A DNA stretch of 36,419 bases from an uncultured Nitrospira sp. (GTDB taxonomy: Bacteria; Nitrospirota; Nitrospiria; Nitrospirales; Nitrospiraceae): contig CABVRW010000037.1 of the NCBI GenBank assembly GCA_902500785.1, positions 1 to 36,419 on the forward strand. The letters run 5' to 3'. Below are positions 16,689 through 25,723 of the stretch, piece after piece. A program made the translations under genes and the position numbers. The notes below the pieces were generated by a model that searched no databases, was not told the origin of the DNA, and was given only the letters and a program-made list of their open reading frames with translations. Position 1 is the stretch's first letter, and every line of letters starts with the position of its first letter.

Positions 16689-16717
16689 GTCTACCGACGG
16701 ATGCTCACGGATGCTAC
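16689..16717. repeat. 29-bp imperfect direct repeat, copy 1
   Basis: Shares GTCTACCGACGG and GGATGCTAC with 16950-16978; 24 of 29 positions agree. It lies about 50 bp upstream of the copy A start. A weaker CTACCGATGCTAC variant occurs at 12235-12247. Could be a regulator site. Confidence 0.5.
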
Positions 16718-16949
16718 ACAATCGAACCGCCGGCGAAGGTGCCCGGCATCCTCGCATTGTCGGAACCACGCTCTCCCCCTGCGAAAGACGACCGTGGCTC
16801 CGAGCGTGATGCTGTGCGTACCCCTCCGGAGACTCCTGATGGATCGAGGAATGCGCGGCACACCCGCACGATGCCACGATCGTCGAAGGGTCGAGCGAAT
16901 GATCTATTGGGGAATTGAATGTGGAGAGGCAACGCAAACAGATTCGGCT

Positions 16950-16978
16950 GTCTACCGACGGTTGCCTGTGGATGCTAC
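16950..16978. repeat. 29-bp imperfect direct repeat, copy 2
   Basis: Partner of 16689-16717 (24 of 29 identical), located just past the stop of the S9-like gene. Confidence 0.5.
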
Positions 16979-16990
16979 GGCAAGAACGAT

Positions 16991-18964
16991 TCAGTCGAGG
17001 TGAGAGGTGAGAAACTGCTCAAGTTCCTGGAATACCTGAATCCTGTCCTGTTCGCGACTCAGCGCCTGATCGGCGAAAGGCAGTTCCACATATCGATAGG
17101 TCGTCACGTGTGCGGCTTTCAACGCCTCGGCCATGTCGCGACCGTGCGACACCGCCACGGCACGATCCACGGCGCCATGCATCAAGAGCAGCGGCGTGCG
17201 GATCTCCTGCGCGTGAAAGACCGGCGAGGTCTCCCGAAGTCGCTCACGGTCGTCCCACCAAGAGCCGATGCGCGACTCGACCACCTGTTTCTGATTCAAA
17301 TACCAGCGGCTGTCGGAGAGTAGCTGCGGCAAATCGGTCACTCCGCCGAGGCTGACGGCGCAACGATAGAGGTCCGGCGTCTTCACCGCGCCCATCAGCG
17401 CCGCATAGCCTCCGTACCCGGATCCGACGATACAGATCCGGTGCGCGTCGGCGAGCCCGGATCGAATCGCCCATTGCACGCTGTCGGTCAAGTCGTCTTG
17501 CATCTCCAGTCCCCAGCGCTGGAACCCGGCCCGGAGAAACTCATCGCCATAGCCTTCGGTCCCGCGAAAACGCGGTTCCAGCACCGCCCATCCGCGGCTG
17601 ACAAACCACTGCGTCCAATAATTGAACCCGCCGCGGCCTTGCGAGGCCGGACCTCCATGGGGAAAAAGAATCAACGGCAGCTCACGGGGCTCTCGATCTT
17701 TCGGGATGGTCAGGAACGCAGAGAGTTCTTTTCCGTCACGCGCCGTGATGAACGTCTCCCTTGGAGCCACCAGCGCGGCCGCGTCAAGATCCGGGTAGGC
17801 TTTGCCGAGCAGCACCATCCGACCGTCGTGCTCGTCGAACAGCGACCATTGCGGAGGATGCACGGCATCGCTCGATTGCACGATATGCCAACGCCCATCG
17901 TCACTGCTGCTATGGATCACGTTTGTCCGGCCTGGAATCGCCCGGTCGATGCGGGCCTGGAGCCGTTGCGCATCGAAATCCCAGAAGAGCACCCGCTGGT
18001 CCGCCGCGCTGTATCGGACCCCGACCACTTTCCGGCGGCCCGGCGCATATACCAACTCACCCATGAGATCATGCCTCGCATCGGCGGCGACGAGGACGCG
18101 ATCCACCCTGCGATCGACGACGTTGACCTTAAAGATAGCGGCCTTGCCCTGATGTTGGTCTCTCACATAGAGCCAGGCAGGATCGGCATCGAAAGCCAAG
18201 GGCAACAAGCCGGTTTCTTTCGCCAAGTCGTATTGGGCGAGGTGACGCCAGAGACTGGACTCCGGCTGCTTTACGATCACATGCACCATGGTCTGGAACT
18301 GGCCGGCCCCTGCGCGCACGTGCCCTTCGCGATCGGCGACCCAGTGCGAGATCGTATTCACGCCCGGCTCCAGCCCTGGATTGACCTGCACGAGTTGTCG
18401 CTCGCCGGAATACACATCCACGTTGTAGACATCCGGAGACAGCGGCCGCTCCAAGTCGAGCGCGAGCAGCACATGCCTGGAATCGCGGGGAATGGTTCCC
18501 ACGATACGATCCTGCAGCTGGGGGAAATGCCTTTTCCCGAAGAGGGAAAGAAAGGATGCCTGTTTGAATAAATTGGGAATCTGCTGCGTCCCATCCCGGT
18601 TCACCGCCAACAGCCTGGTTTCGACCGAATCGATGGTGTCGCGCGTCGCGGCGAATTGGATACCGACCAGCAACCGTTCGTCGTTGGCCCATCGAAACCA
18701 GGTCACGAAAAATTCTTGATTGTCCGACGTGACGACGCGATGGGCATCCTGTCCCGCGACGGTGTGAGTATCCAGATAGGTCTTCCCCTCGTGGGTACGA
18801 AGCACGGCGAGATGCCGACCCGATGGGGAGAGTTGGATGGACGTGATACGGGGAAGGGAGGCGAAGGCGTCCGTCGAAGGAAAAGCGAAGCCTGAATCGG
18901 CACGGGCAGGAGCCATGCTCAAGACAAGCAGGAGAACAGCAACAATTCCGTAGAGAGCCGGCAC
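16991..18964 (-). CDS. S9-type prolyl oligopeptidase-like protein, catalytic Ser and His missing
   Basis: A 657-residue exported protein: signal peptide (1-22), a beta-propeller-like region (about 30-400) and an alpha/beta-hydrolase domain (about 410-655) with the F-P-H-G-G-P oxyanion element and R-G-T-E-G-Y-G. Active S9 enzymes have G-G-S-Y-G-G-Y; here it is G-S-G-Y-G-G-Y, placing Gly516 at the nucleophile. The region of the catalytic His reads P-F-A-D-Q-A-L instead of G-E-G-H-G-F. The Asp element, H-G-A-V-D-R, remains. It is therefore probably catalytically dead. The start is GTG with AGGGAT upstream. It lies downstream of a TonB receptor; a binding role for a peptide ligand is a possibility. 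Confidence 0.85.
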   Translation of the reverse strand: MPALYGIVAVLLLVLSMAPARADSGFAFPSTDAFASLPRITSIQLSPSGRHLAVLRTHEGKTYLDTHTVAGQDAHRVVTSDNQEFFVTWFRWANDERLLVGIQFAATRDTIDSVETRLLAVNRDGTQQIPNLFKQASFLSLFGKRHFPQLQDRIVGTIPRDSRHVLLALDLERPLSPDVYNVDVYSGERQLVQVNPGLEPGVNTISHWVADREGHVRAGAGQFQTMVHVIVKQPESSLWRHLAQYDLAKETGLLPLAFDADPAWLYVRDQHQGKAAIFKVNVVDRRVDRVLVAADARHDLMGELVYAPGRRKVVGVRYSAADQRVLFWDFDAQRLQARIDRAIPGRTNVIHSSSDDGRWHIVQSSDAVHPPQWSLFDEHDGRMVLLGKAYPDLDAAALVAPRETFITARDGKELSAFLTIPKDREPRELPLILFPHGGPASQGRGGFNYWTQWFVSRGWAVLEPRFRGTEGYGDEFLRAGFQRWGLEMQDDLTDSVQWAIRSGLADAHRICIVGSGYGGYAALMGAVKTPDLYRCAVSLGGVTDLPQLLSDSRWYLNQKQVVESRIGSWWDDRERLRETSPVFHAQEIRTPLLLMHGAVDRAVAVSHGRDMAEALKAAHVTTYRYVELPFADQALSREQDRIQVFQELEQFLTSHLD

Positions 18965-19124
18965 GGTCTATCCCTGAAGTTACCAGGACATGTCCATCCG
19001 GAAACACCGCCGACTTTACTTATCACATGTTCGGACAACCGTCGTCTATCGTATTTTTTCCATCACCGTCATCAGGCCACGAGTGGTCCGCGGCCGATTC
19101 CCCGCGGATCATGGCCACGATGGC

Positions 19125-19155
19125 GCAGGGACTCACCTGACTGATGAGCCCCTGC
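19125..19155 (-). terminator. Hairpin after the TonB receptor gene
   Basis: GCAGGGACTCA (19125-19135) and TGAGCCCCTGC (19145-19155) pair over 11 positions with one wobble and a 9-nt loop. It starts 60 nt past the receptor stop on the minus strand. There is no T-run, so it may be a stabilising 3' structure instead. Confidence 0.35.
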
Positions 19156-19214
19156 CCACGAACACCTTCCCCGACCTCGCAGGATGCGAAACAATCGAGC
19201 GTTTTCGCAACTCG

Positions 19215-21476
19215 CTAAAATTTGTACTCCACCCCGCCGAACGCGCTGATGCCCAGTCCGGGGTTGGCAAATCGATTCAATTGATCGTTTACCACCACCG
19301 CCCCGGCGTAGGTTTTGTTGGTCAAATTGCGCCCTTCGGCAAAGAGCGTCCAATGCTCGTCGAGATACCATCCGGACCGCAGATTGACGAGAGCATAGGA
19401 CGGATTCTTGATCGTGTTGCTGTAGTCCGTATAGAACCCGGACAACGACCATTCGACGTTCGGCGCAATCCACCAGCCGGCCGGGTGATCGTACCGGACC
19501 TCCATGTTCAGACTATGTTCCGGCGCACCGGCGACCGTATTGCCGGCCTTGGCGATCAGCACGTTCGGCCCCACGCCTCCGCCGGCTCGCACGTCATCGG
19601 TAAACTTGAAGCGCGACCAGGTATAGGCCACACGCGTTTGCAGGCTGTCTTCCCGACCTGCCCCACCCTGTGCGAGCAGTCCCTTCTTCACGACCATTCC
19701 TGCGCCGGCCTCCACGCCGGTATGCCGCGTCCCATTGGCATTTTGGAACGTGCCCTGGTTGTTGATGATCGACGCGAGAATCTCTTTCTGCATTTCGAGA
19801 TTGTAGACCGTGACATCCCAGTTGTAGCGTCGATCGGCGGACGTTCCACGGTGTCCCAATTCCAATTGCCATGCGCGCTGCGCATCGAGGTTCAGGAAAC
19901 CCGTATTCGGCGTGCCGTTCGCATTCACCGATGAAAGGAGTTCAAGATTCAGCGGCGCCTCATAGGCTCTGCTCGCGTTGAAATACAACTGCGAGGTCGG
20001 CGTCGTCCGATAGACGAACCCGATCTTCGGATTGATCGCATCGAAATGTTGCAATGGCTTCTGCGTGCCGGTCGGCGTCGATGGCGTGGTGGGGTTGAAC
20101 GGGTTGCCGGCCGGGCCGAAGTTGTCCACCGTCGCCTGGCGTCCCGTGTAATCCCATCGGCCGCCGATCACGATCGTAAAATCCTTCGTGGCATCGAAGG
20201 CATCTTCGGCGTATGCTCCGAAATACGTCGTCTTGGCCGTATAATTCTGCGTCAGCGCTCCGATGCTCCCGTTATTGTTCACGAACCGCTGCTGACGTTG
20301 ATTGCCGTACCGCGGCTGAAATCCCATCACGAAGGAGTTGTTCTTCCCAAAGAGCGAATTGGAGTTCACATACCGAAACTCGCCGCCCACATTATTGTTC
20401 TCCTGCCTGATCGTCTGAAAAATAGGGTGGTCGATGTATTGATTCGAGAAGTAGGGAATGATCTCGAAGTATTGGTTGGGGGCGAACTCATTGTGGTAGG
20501 CAATTCCAATCCGCTGCAAATTATAGTACCGCCCGTAGTTGCACACCTGGTTGTTCAGATTGCAGGCAAAAAACGGAGGCGTTCCCGGAGGGCTTTGTCC
20601 CCCAACCTGTTGCCGATTTTGAAAGAGCTGGGTGTTGGTCAAGGAGCCGGGAATGCGCTCGGCGACATTCGCCTGCAGAAAGTAGGCCCTGATTTCCTGA
20701 TGATTGCCGAGTTGAATGCCGATGTTGGCATTGATGCGCTCGCGGGCTTGCTGACTGTTGTCCTGAAATCCGTCCTGCCGGTTGCCGGACACGCTGATGT
20801 AGTAATCCATCGTCGCGTTCATGCTGCCGACCTTGAACGGCTGCAGCACTTTGCCGCTGGACACCTGGCCGCTCACCAGGCCGAAGCTGCCGCCGAGCAT
20901 CCGCATCTGCAGGGTGGAGGCGCTATAGCCGGTGCGCGGCACGAAATTGATCGCTCCGCCGATGCTATTCGCGCCATACCGCAGGGCGTTCGCGCCTTTG
21001 TACACTTCGATGCGTTCGTAGGCCAGAAGGTCGATGGATTCGAAGTCCGAAAAGCCGTCGGCGTCGCCGAAGAAGATGCCGTTGATCAGGATGTTGATCC
21101 CGCGATGATGGAAATTATTGCGCAACGAGGTGCCGCGAATTTGAAACTGGCCCTCGTCCGCTCCAAAGCGCGACTGGAATCGCACGCCGGGCGCGAATTG
21201 CAGCACCTCTTGAAGATTGACGGCTGTCGTCTCCGTAATCTGCTTCTCCTCGATCAGGATGTTGCTGCCCGGTCTCCGCGCCAGTTCCTTCTTCACATCC
21301 TCAACATTTTCGATACGCTTCCCCTGCACCTCGACCGGATCAACCACCACGACAGGAACATCCTGGTCGGACGGTTCGTCGGCCGCACGCACGACAGACT
21401 GATCGATGCCCCCAACTAAGGCTGTGGCCAGACAGGCCACCCCTACTGCTCGTCTCCACAACTCCCCTGCCTTCAT
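19215..21476 (-). CDS. TonB-dependent outer-membrane receptor 1
   Basis: A 753-residue receptor. A signal peptide (about 1-31) and a Val-rich TonB-box-like segment (D-V-P-V-V-V-V) precede the plug domain (about 60-175, with Q-F-Q-I-R-G-T-S and G-A-N-A-L-R-Y-G-A-N-S-I-G-G-A-I-N). A 22-strand barrel follows, ending in Phe. One loop has a Cys pair, C-N-L-N-N-Q-V-C. Transport uses energy from the TonB complex; a tonB gene lies at 28285-29496. The ATG at 21476 has AAGGAG upstream. The substrate is unknown: most similar receptors carry iron or copper chelates. It is next to an amidohydrolase and an inactive S9-like protein. Confidence 0.93.
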   Translation of the reverse strand: MKAGELWRRAVGVACLATALVGGIDQSVVRAADEPSDQDVPVVVVDPVEVQGKRIENVEDVKKELARRPGSNILIEEKQITETTAVNLQEVLQFAPGVRFQSRFGADEGQFQIRGTSLRNNFHHRGINILINGIFFGDADGFSDFESIDLLAYERIEVYKGANALRYGANSIGGAINFVPRTGYSASTLQMRMLGGSFGLVSGQVSSGKVLQPFKVGSMNATMDYYISVSGNRQDGFQDNSQQARERINANIGIQLGNHQEIRAYFLQANVAERIPGSLTNTQLFQNRQQVGGQSPPGTPPFFACNLNNQVCNYGRYYNLQRIGIAYHNEFAPNQYFEIIPYFSNQYIDHPIFQTIRQENNNVGGEFRYVNSNSLFGKNNSFVMGFQPRYGNQRQQRFVNNNGSIGALTQNYTAKTTYFGAYAEDAFDATKDFTIVIGGRWDYTGRQATVDNFGPAGNPFNPTTPSTPTGTQKPLQHFDAINPKIGFVYRTTPTSQLYFNASRAYEAPLNLELLSSVNANGTPNTGFLNLDAQRAWQLELGHRGTSADRRYNWDVTVYNLEMQKEILASIINNQGTFQNANGTRHTGVEAGAGMVVKKGLLAQGGAGREDSLQTRVAYTWSRFKFTDDVRAGGGVGPNVLIAKAGNTVAGAPEHSLNMEVRYDHPAGWWIAPNVEWSLSGFYTDYSNTIKNPSYALVNLRSGWYLDEHWTLFAEGRNLTNKTYAGAVVVNDQLNRFANPGLGISAFGGVEYKF

Positions 21477-21547
21477 CTCTCGACTCCTTCTGCGTACATG
21501 AATGATAAGACACGATGATCTTGAATGATGGCCCCAAACCCGGCCGG

Positions 21548-22957
21548 TCAGTGAGCGCGGTGCTCGCGCTCTGAGGAAACGGGCCCCGACCCGTCAAGGT
21601 GCTCCAGCGGCACCCCCTGCTTAAATCTGCGACGAATGGCCTGTACCTGATTGAAATCCTCGACGGGATTGCCGGCCAGCGCGAGAAAGCTGGCCTCATA
21701 GCCCTCCTCGAACCGCCCGATACGACGATCAGGGAAAATAGCGGCCGGAGTGGCTTCGCACCACATCTTGAGCAGCGCGAGATTATCGAAGAGATGGAAC
21801 GAATGCAGATGCATGATTTCCGCTAACGACGTGTCGGCATGGTCACTGCCGACCAGCAGTTGCACTCCCGCGTGATGGAGCAGGCCGAGATTGTCTATCA
21901 GAACCTGCTCCGCTGATTTTCCCGGCGCAGATTGGTGAGGATCGGCCGACTCCGCGGCATGCGCCCCGTCGTGATCATGCGGACGGTGCCCTGCCATGGA
22001 TGGCATGGCGCTTCCTGCCACGGCCGTGGTCACGACCCGCACGCGCCGTTCGAAGGCCATGCGCGCATCATCGTCCGTGAGTCTGGCACGCTCCGCATCA
22101 GTCGGGCTCTTCACCAGCCATCCGGGAACATGCGCAATCTCGTCGACGCCCGCACGAACCGCGTGGCGAAAGTCCGCCGCCGTTTCGACATGGGCTGTCA
22201 CCTGGAGCCCGGCCGCATGGGCCTTGGCGACGATGAGCGGCACCAATCGAGGATGCAGGCCGGTCCGTAACCGGCGCCCCGAAGCCTCTCTGCTCTCGTC
22301 CTCGTCTTCGGAGTGCACCACATACACCTTCACGAAATCGGGCCGACCACTCGTGATCAACGACCACTTCGCATCCAGGTCGGCCTCGGTCTCGATGACG
22401 ATATACGCGCGATTCTCAAACCACCCCCGCTCGACCGTTCCGATAACCGGTTCATACCGACTCACCCGCAGCACATCCTCATACAGCGCGATGGGGTGGC
22501 CGCCCTTCCCCGTGAGTCCGGCATGCGCGAAGGTTGCGTCGATGCTCGTCGGCCGATTCACGGCATTGCGAATCTGCAACGCGAAGTCCCTGACGTTGTT
22601 CGGGTTCTTCACGTAGAACACGCCGTCCGTGAGATACCGCTGCGACACCGTCTGAAGATTCCATGGGCCTTCGACGTTGTGATTGTGTGCTTCCCCGAAC
22701 GGCGGCAGCACGAAGAGGCCGGAGAGATCCACCGTCTCGATCCGACCCGGCGGCGGGGTACGCGTCAGGCGTCCCTGCGCCGAATACCACGTGGCCGATT
22801 GAAACCCTTGGCCATCAAACCACCGACCATTGATGAAAGCGTATTGCCTCACCTCCGATGGCCCCGCCGGGTGCGACGCCCCCGACGATGGAGACATGCC
22901 AGTCCCAGCTCCGCAGCCGGCCAGCAGCACAACCAGAACCCATGCCATACGACTCAT
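21548..22957 (-). CDS. Lipoprotein amidohydrolase with His-rich insertion
   Basis: A 469-residue metal-dependent hydrolase of the imidazolonepropionase-like amidohydrolase group. Lipobox L-L-A-G-C (Cys15) suggests outer-membrane anchoring. Metal ligands appear complete: H91-N-H93, Lys210, His256, His276 and Asp372 in G-S-D-H. Between the fourth and last ligands is a low-complexity insert (about 319-341) rich in His and Asp. The ATG at 22957 has GAGAGGAA upstream; upstream in-frame ATGs lack one. It precedes receptor 1 by 71 bp, consistent with one operon. It may process the receptor's ligand; substrate unknown. Confidence 0.88.
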   Translation of the reverse strand: MSRMAWVLVVLLAGCGAGTGMSPSSGASHPAGPSEVRQYAFINGRWFDGQGFQSATWYSAQGRLTRTPPPGRIETVDLSGLFVLPPFGEAHNHNVEGPWNLQTVSQRYLTDGVFYVKNPNNVRDFALQIRNAVNRPTSIDATFAHAGLTGKGGHPIALYEDVLRVSRYEPVIGTVERGWFENRAYIVIETEADLDAKWSLITSGRPDFVKVYVVHSEDEDESREASGRRLRTGLHPRLVPLIVAKAHAAGLQVTAHVETAADFRHAVRAGVDEIAHVPGWLVKSPTDAERARLTDDDARMAFERRVRVVTTAVAGSAMPSMAGHRPHDHDGAHAAESADPHQSAPGKSAEQVLIDNLGLLHHAGVQLLVGSDHADTSLAEIMHLHSFHLFDNLALLKMWCEATPAAIFPDRRIGRFEEGYEASFLALAGNPVEDFNQVQAIRRRFKQGVPLEHLDGSGPVSSEREHRAH

Positions 22958-23029
22958 CGTTCCTCTCCCACTCATGCAGAGCTGCACCGGCTTGGTCGCC
23001 GGTCATGTGCAGCCATTGCCAGGTACGTC

Positions 23030-23224
23030 TCAGACAGTCAGGTTCATTTCCTGCGTCTTATTGGTCTGCACCAGCCGATCCAGCGACGTGCGGAACACCC
23101 TGAGGCTGCCACGCCCGATCTTGGTGCCCTCCAATCGCCCTTCCTCCACCCATCGATAAATGGTCCACCGGCTCACCGCCAATACATCCGCCGCTTCCCC
23201 GACTCGCAACAGTGGCTTGTTCAT
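23030..23224 (-). CDS. Small excisionase/MerR-type HTH DNA-binding protein, paralogue 2
   Basis: A 64-residue HTH_17-class protein clearly paralogous to 15683-15928. Both contain P-L-L-R-V-x-E-A-A, W-T-I-Y-R-W and G-S-L-R-V/I-F. The recognition helix differs at a few positions (V-S-R-W versus V-S-K-W). The ATG has AGGAGG 4-5 nt upstream, within the gap after receptor 2. It sits between receptor 2 and the amidohydrolase-receptor 1 genes, so it likely regulates one or both. Confidence 0.87.
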   Translation of the reverse strand: MNKPLLRVGEAADVLAVSRWTIYRWVEEGRLEGTKIGRGSLRVFRTSLDRLVQTNKTQEMNLTV

Positions 23225-23247
23225 GGCAACCTCCTGATTGAGTGAAT

Positions 23248-23282
23248 GCGCGAGCGACGCTCGGATACTGTGCCGCTCGCGC
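23248..23282 (-). terminator. Hairpin between receptor 2 and the HTH gene
   Basis: On the minus strand the stem is GCGCGAGCG with CGCTCGCGC (9 bp, plus-strand arms 23248-23256 and 23274-23282), loop 17 nt. It starts 8 nt past the receptor 2 stop and lies upstream of the HTH start. No T-run. It may be a terminator, or a processing site that lets the HTH gene be expressed at a lower level. Confidence 0.4.
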
Positions 23283-23289
23283 TGAATGG

Positions 23290-25614
23290 CTAAAACAGTC
23301 CTAAGGTCACGCCGGCATAAATGGATCGGCCGTACCCGGCGAAGAACAGGGTCTTGTTCGCATCCGCCGTGCTATCCGCGACTACGTTGCCGGAGGCCGC
23401 ATATTTCTTGTCCGCAATATTGTCGATTTCCGCAAAGAACTTTGCGAATCGGATCCACTTATTATTGTGGAACTCAAAGTTCTTATGGATATTCAAGTTG
23501 GCAATCACAAAGGCGGGAATGCCCACGGTGTTGTTGTTGTTCAAGAAGTAGCTGTTCATATAGTTGACTTCCACCCAACCACCCCACCCGCTGCCGTTAT
23601 GATCGTAGGATTCCTTGAAATTGAACGTGTCGGTCGGCACGTTTGGAACGACTTTGCCGTCCCGCACGAATGCCGTCGGAAGACCGCCCGATAGAAACTG
23701 GTCGCTAAAATTGATGTAGCGCGCATCGATGTGGGTATACGCACCGGAGAATCGCAACCCGTCCAATGGCCGCCAGTCGTAGAACAATTCAATGCCCCGA
23801 TATTGCGAAGAGTCCGCATTGATCGCGGCCTGACCGCCGGTATTGGAGACCACCTGGCTGATGATTTCATCCTTCACGAACGTGACGAACCCGACCAACT
23901 GCACGGTCAACGTCTTGTGCAATCGGGACTCCGTTCCAAGTTCCACGTTGAGATTTTTCTGCGGCTTCAGATCGAAATTCGTTCCGGCCAGGCCGGTAAA
24001 AGGGTTGGTCAGAAGGTTGCTGAAGCCGGGAATGGCATACCCGGTAGAGGCCCGCACCCAATGGCGATACCCATCGGTCGGCTTCCAACTGATCGACATC
24101 TCCGGCGCCCAGTTACTGAAACTGCGTTCCGCCCCGGCTCGGCCGCTCACCGCTCCCGCCGTGTAGTTGATCGTCTGTACACTCAACTGTGATTGCTCGA
24201 AGCCGAGACCCGCAGCCAAGGTCCATTTCGGCAAAAACTCCAATTCCTCTCGAAACCGCCCGCCGATGTTTCGAATCGTTCCACGGCTATTCTGCGCCAA
24301 TGTTCCGCGCGTCCCGAAAAAGTCCTGGAGATTGTTGAAGGTCTGCCCTTCCTGCTCCATCTGATTCACGAAAAACCCGACGTAACTCCGCAACGGCATG
24401 TCGAACAGCCGTCCGTCATGACGTAAATCGGTGTAATGCTTGTAGTTCGGATTGATGTTGTCGGTGATCTGGGTGAAGGTCTGGTTGATGTCCTTCACGT
24501 CATAGTCGGCTTCCATCGTCAGGACGGTGTTGGCATCGATCTGCCGTTCATACATTCCACCGATGATGTTCCGTCGGTCCAATCGCCGTTGAGCGAGCAA
24601 CACGGCATTGGTCGCGTTGTTGATGCCGCCGGCCTGTCGATGGTCGGCGTTGAATTGATCGATGGTCAATCGGGTGGGGACTCGCGAATCCAGCCAGTTC
24701 GTGATGGCTTTGAAGTACAAGTTCTGTTTGTCGTCCACCTTCACCCGAAAATTAAAATTCATCGTTTGCGTGCTGTAGTCGCTGTGCCGAATAAATCCAT
24801 CCTCGGCGACGTGACTTCCGAACAACGAGATGTCCACGTTCGTAAATTGTTGGCCGACGGCGAACGCGTATTTCTGATAGCCGTACGATCCGCCGCTGAT
24901 GAAACTCTCCATGCCGTTAATGTCACTGCCGCGTCGGGTACGGAAGTGCACCATACCGCCGAGCGCGTAGTTGTCGTAGAGGGACGAGGAGGCGCCACGC
25001 GTGACCTCAACGCTCCGCATGAACCAGGGGTCATGAATATCCAAGCGCGACAACCCGTCGGATTGCGTCTGGATGAATCCGTCTTCGTACATCTTGATCT
25101 CACGCACCGCGAACGAGGTCTTTACACCCGAGCCACGGATCGAGATACTGAAATCCCTCGGACCATTGGCCTGGCGCAACACCACCCCTGGCAAGGACTC
25201 CATTGATTCTCTGAGCGTTCTGGTCGGCTGCGACTCAGTCTCCGACTGCTCGGTCGCCGACAGCGTGATGCCTTCCGGCCGACGCTGTACGCGATCGCTG
25301 ACGATGCTGACATCGGCTAGTTCGAAGTGCGGAATTGCCTCCTGCGCCTTCGACTCAGACGATTCCTTCACCACCGACGGCTGCGCCGGCGTCGCCGCCG
25401 CGCCCGCTGCCGGTTGCTGGTGCAACTCGTCCAATTCACGAAGGATGTTCTGCAGTTGATCTCTCAAGTCGCGCTCCCGTTCGCTTGTGTCGGCGACGGC
25501 TCCGGCCGCCGCCTCTTCCTGCGCATCCGCGCGGGATGCGGTGAAGGGTAGTACCATCACGATGCCGGACAACAACATTGAATAAATAATCGATGAATGC
25601 AGACGGGCCCACAT
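23290..25614 (-). CDS. TonB-dependent outer-membrane receptor 2 with N-terminal coiled coil
   Basis: A 774-residue receptor from the ATG at 25614 (AGGAGG upstream; upstream in-frame codons unlikely). The signal peptide (about 1-31) is followed by a charged helix with D-L-R-D-Q-L-Q-N-I-L-R-E-L-D-E-L (about 48-66), which looks like a coiled coil, then an Ala/Pro linker. The plug has S-L-P-G-V-V-L-R and I-S-I-R-G-S-G, and the barrel ends in Leu-Phe. Such N-terminal extensions are unusual for receptors and may mediate a protein contact. It is downstream of the copy B small protein and shares its signal and coil with the pseudogene at 27901-28240. Confidence 0.93.
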   Translation of the reverse strand: MWARLHSSIIYSMLLSGIVMVLPFTASRADAQEEAAAGAVADTSERERDLRDQLQNILRELDELHQQPAAGAAATPAQPSVVKESSESKAQEAIPHFELADVSIVSDRVQRRPEGITLSATEQSETESQPTRTLRESMESLPGVVLRQANGPRDFSISIRGSGVKTSFAVREIKMYEDGFIQTQSDGLSRLDIHDPWFMRSVEVTRGASSSLYDNYALGGMVHFRTRRGSDINGMESFISGGSYGYQKYAFAVGQQFTNVDISLFGSHVAEDGFIRHSDYSTQTMNFNFRVKVDDKQNLYFKAITNWLDSRVPTRLTIDQFNADHRQAGGINNATNAVLLAQRRLDRRNIIGGMYERQIDANTVLTMEADYDVKDINQTFTQITDNINPNYKHYTDLRHDGRLFDMPLRSYVGFFVNQMEQEGQTFNNLQDFFGTRGTLAQNSRGTIRNIGGRFREELEFLPKWTLAAGLGFEQSQLSVQTINYTAGAVSGRAGAERSFSNWAPEMSISWKPTDGYRHWVRASTGYAIPGFSNLLTNPFTGLAGTNFDLKPQKNLNVELGTESRLHKTLTVQLVGFVTFVKDEIISQVVSNTGGQAAINADSSQYRGIELFYDWRPLDGLRFSGAYTHIDARYINFSDQFLSGGLPTAFVRDGKVVPNVPTDTFNFKESYDHNGSGWGGWVEVNYMNSYFLNNNNTVGIPAFVIANLNIHKNFEFHNNKWIRFAKFFAEIDNIADKKYAASGNVVADSTADANKTLFFAGYGRSIYAGVTLGLF

Positions 25615-25723
25615 ACACTTCCTCCTGGCACACCTGTGCACATGACAGTACAGACACACCCCCGTCGTCCCTGTCAGAACGGACGGCAAGAGCGGCTAGC
25701 ACACCTAGCGATATGTTATGAAA

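Larger units (their letters stand above)
16639..16990. other. Intergenic region with a 29-bp repeat pair
   Basis: No real gene is visible in this 352-bp stretch. Two imperfect copies of a 29-bp sequence lie near its ends. Confidence 0.45.

Noticed and set aside
20046-21419. Plus-strand open frame of 457 codons
   Set aside because: It is antisense to TonB receptor 1, has no ribosome site or family resemblance, and is explained by GC-rich codon use.
15683-23224. Integrative element marked by excisionase-like genes
   Set aside because: No integrase, transposase, tRNA or attachment repeat was found; the 86-bp repeat flanks only one gene.
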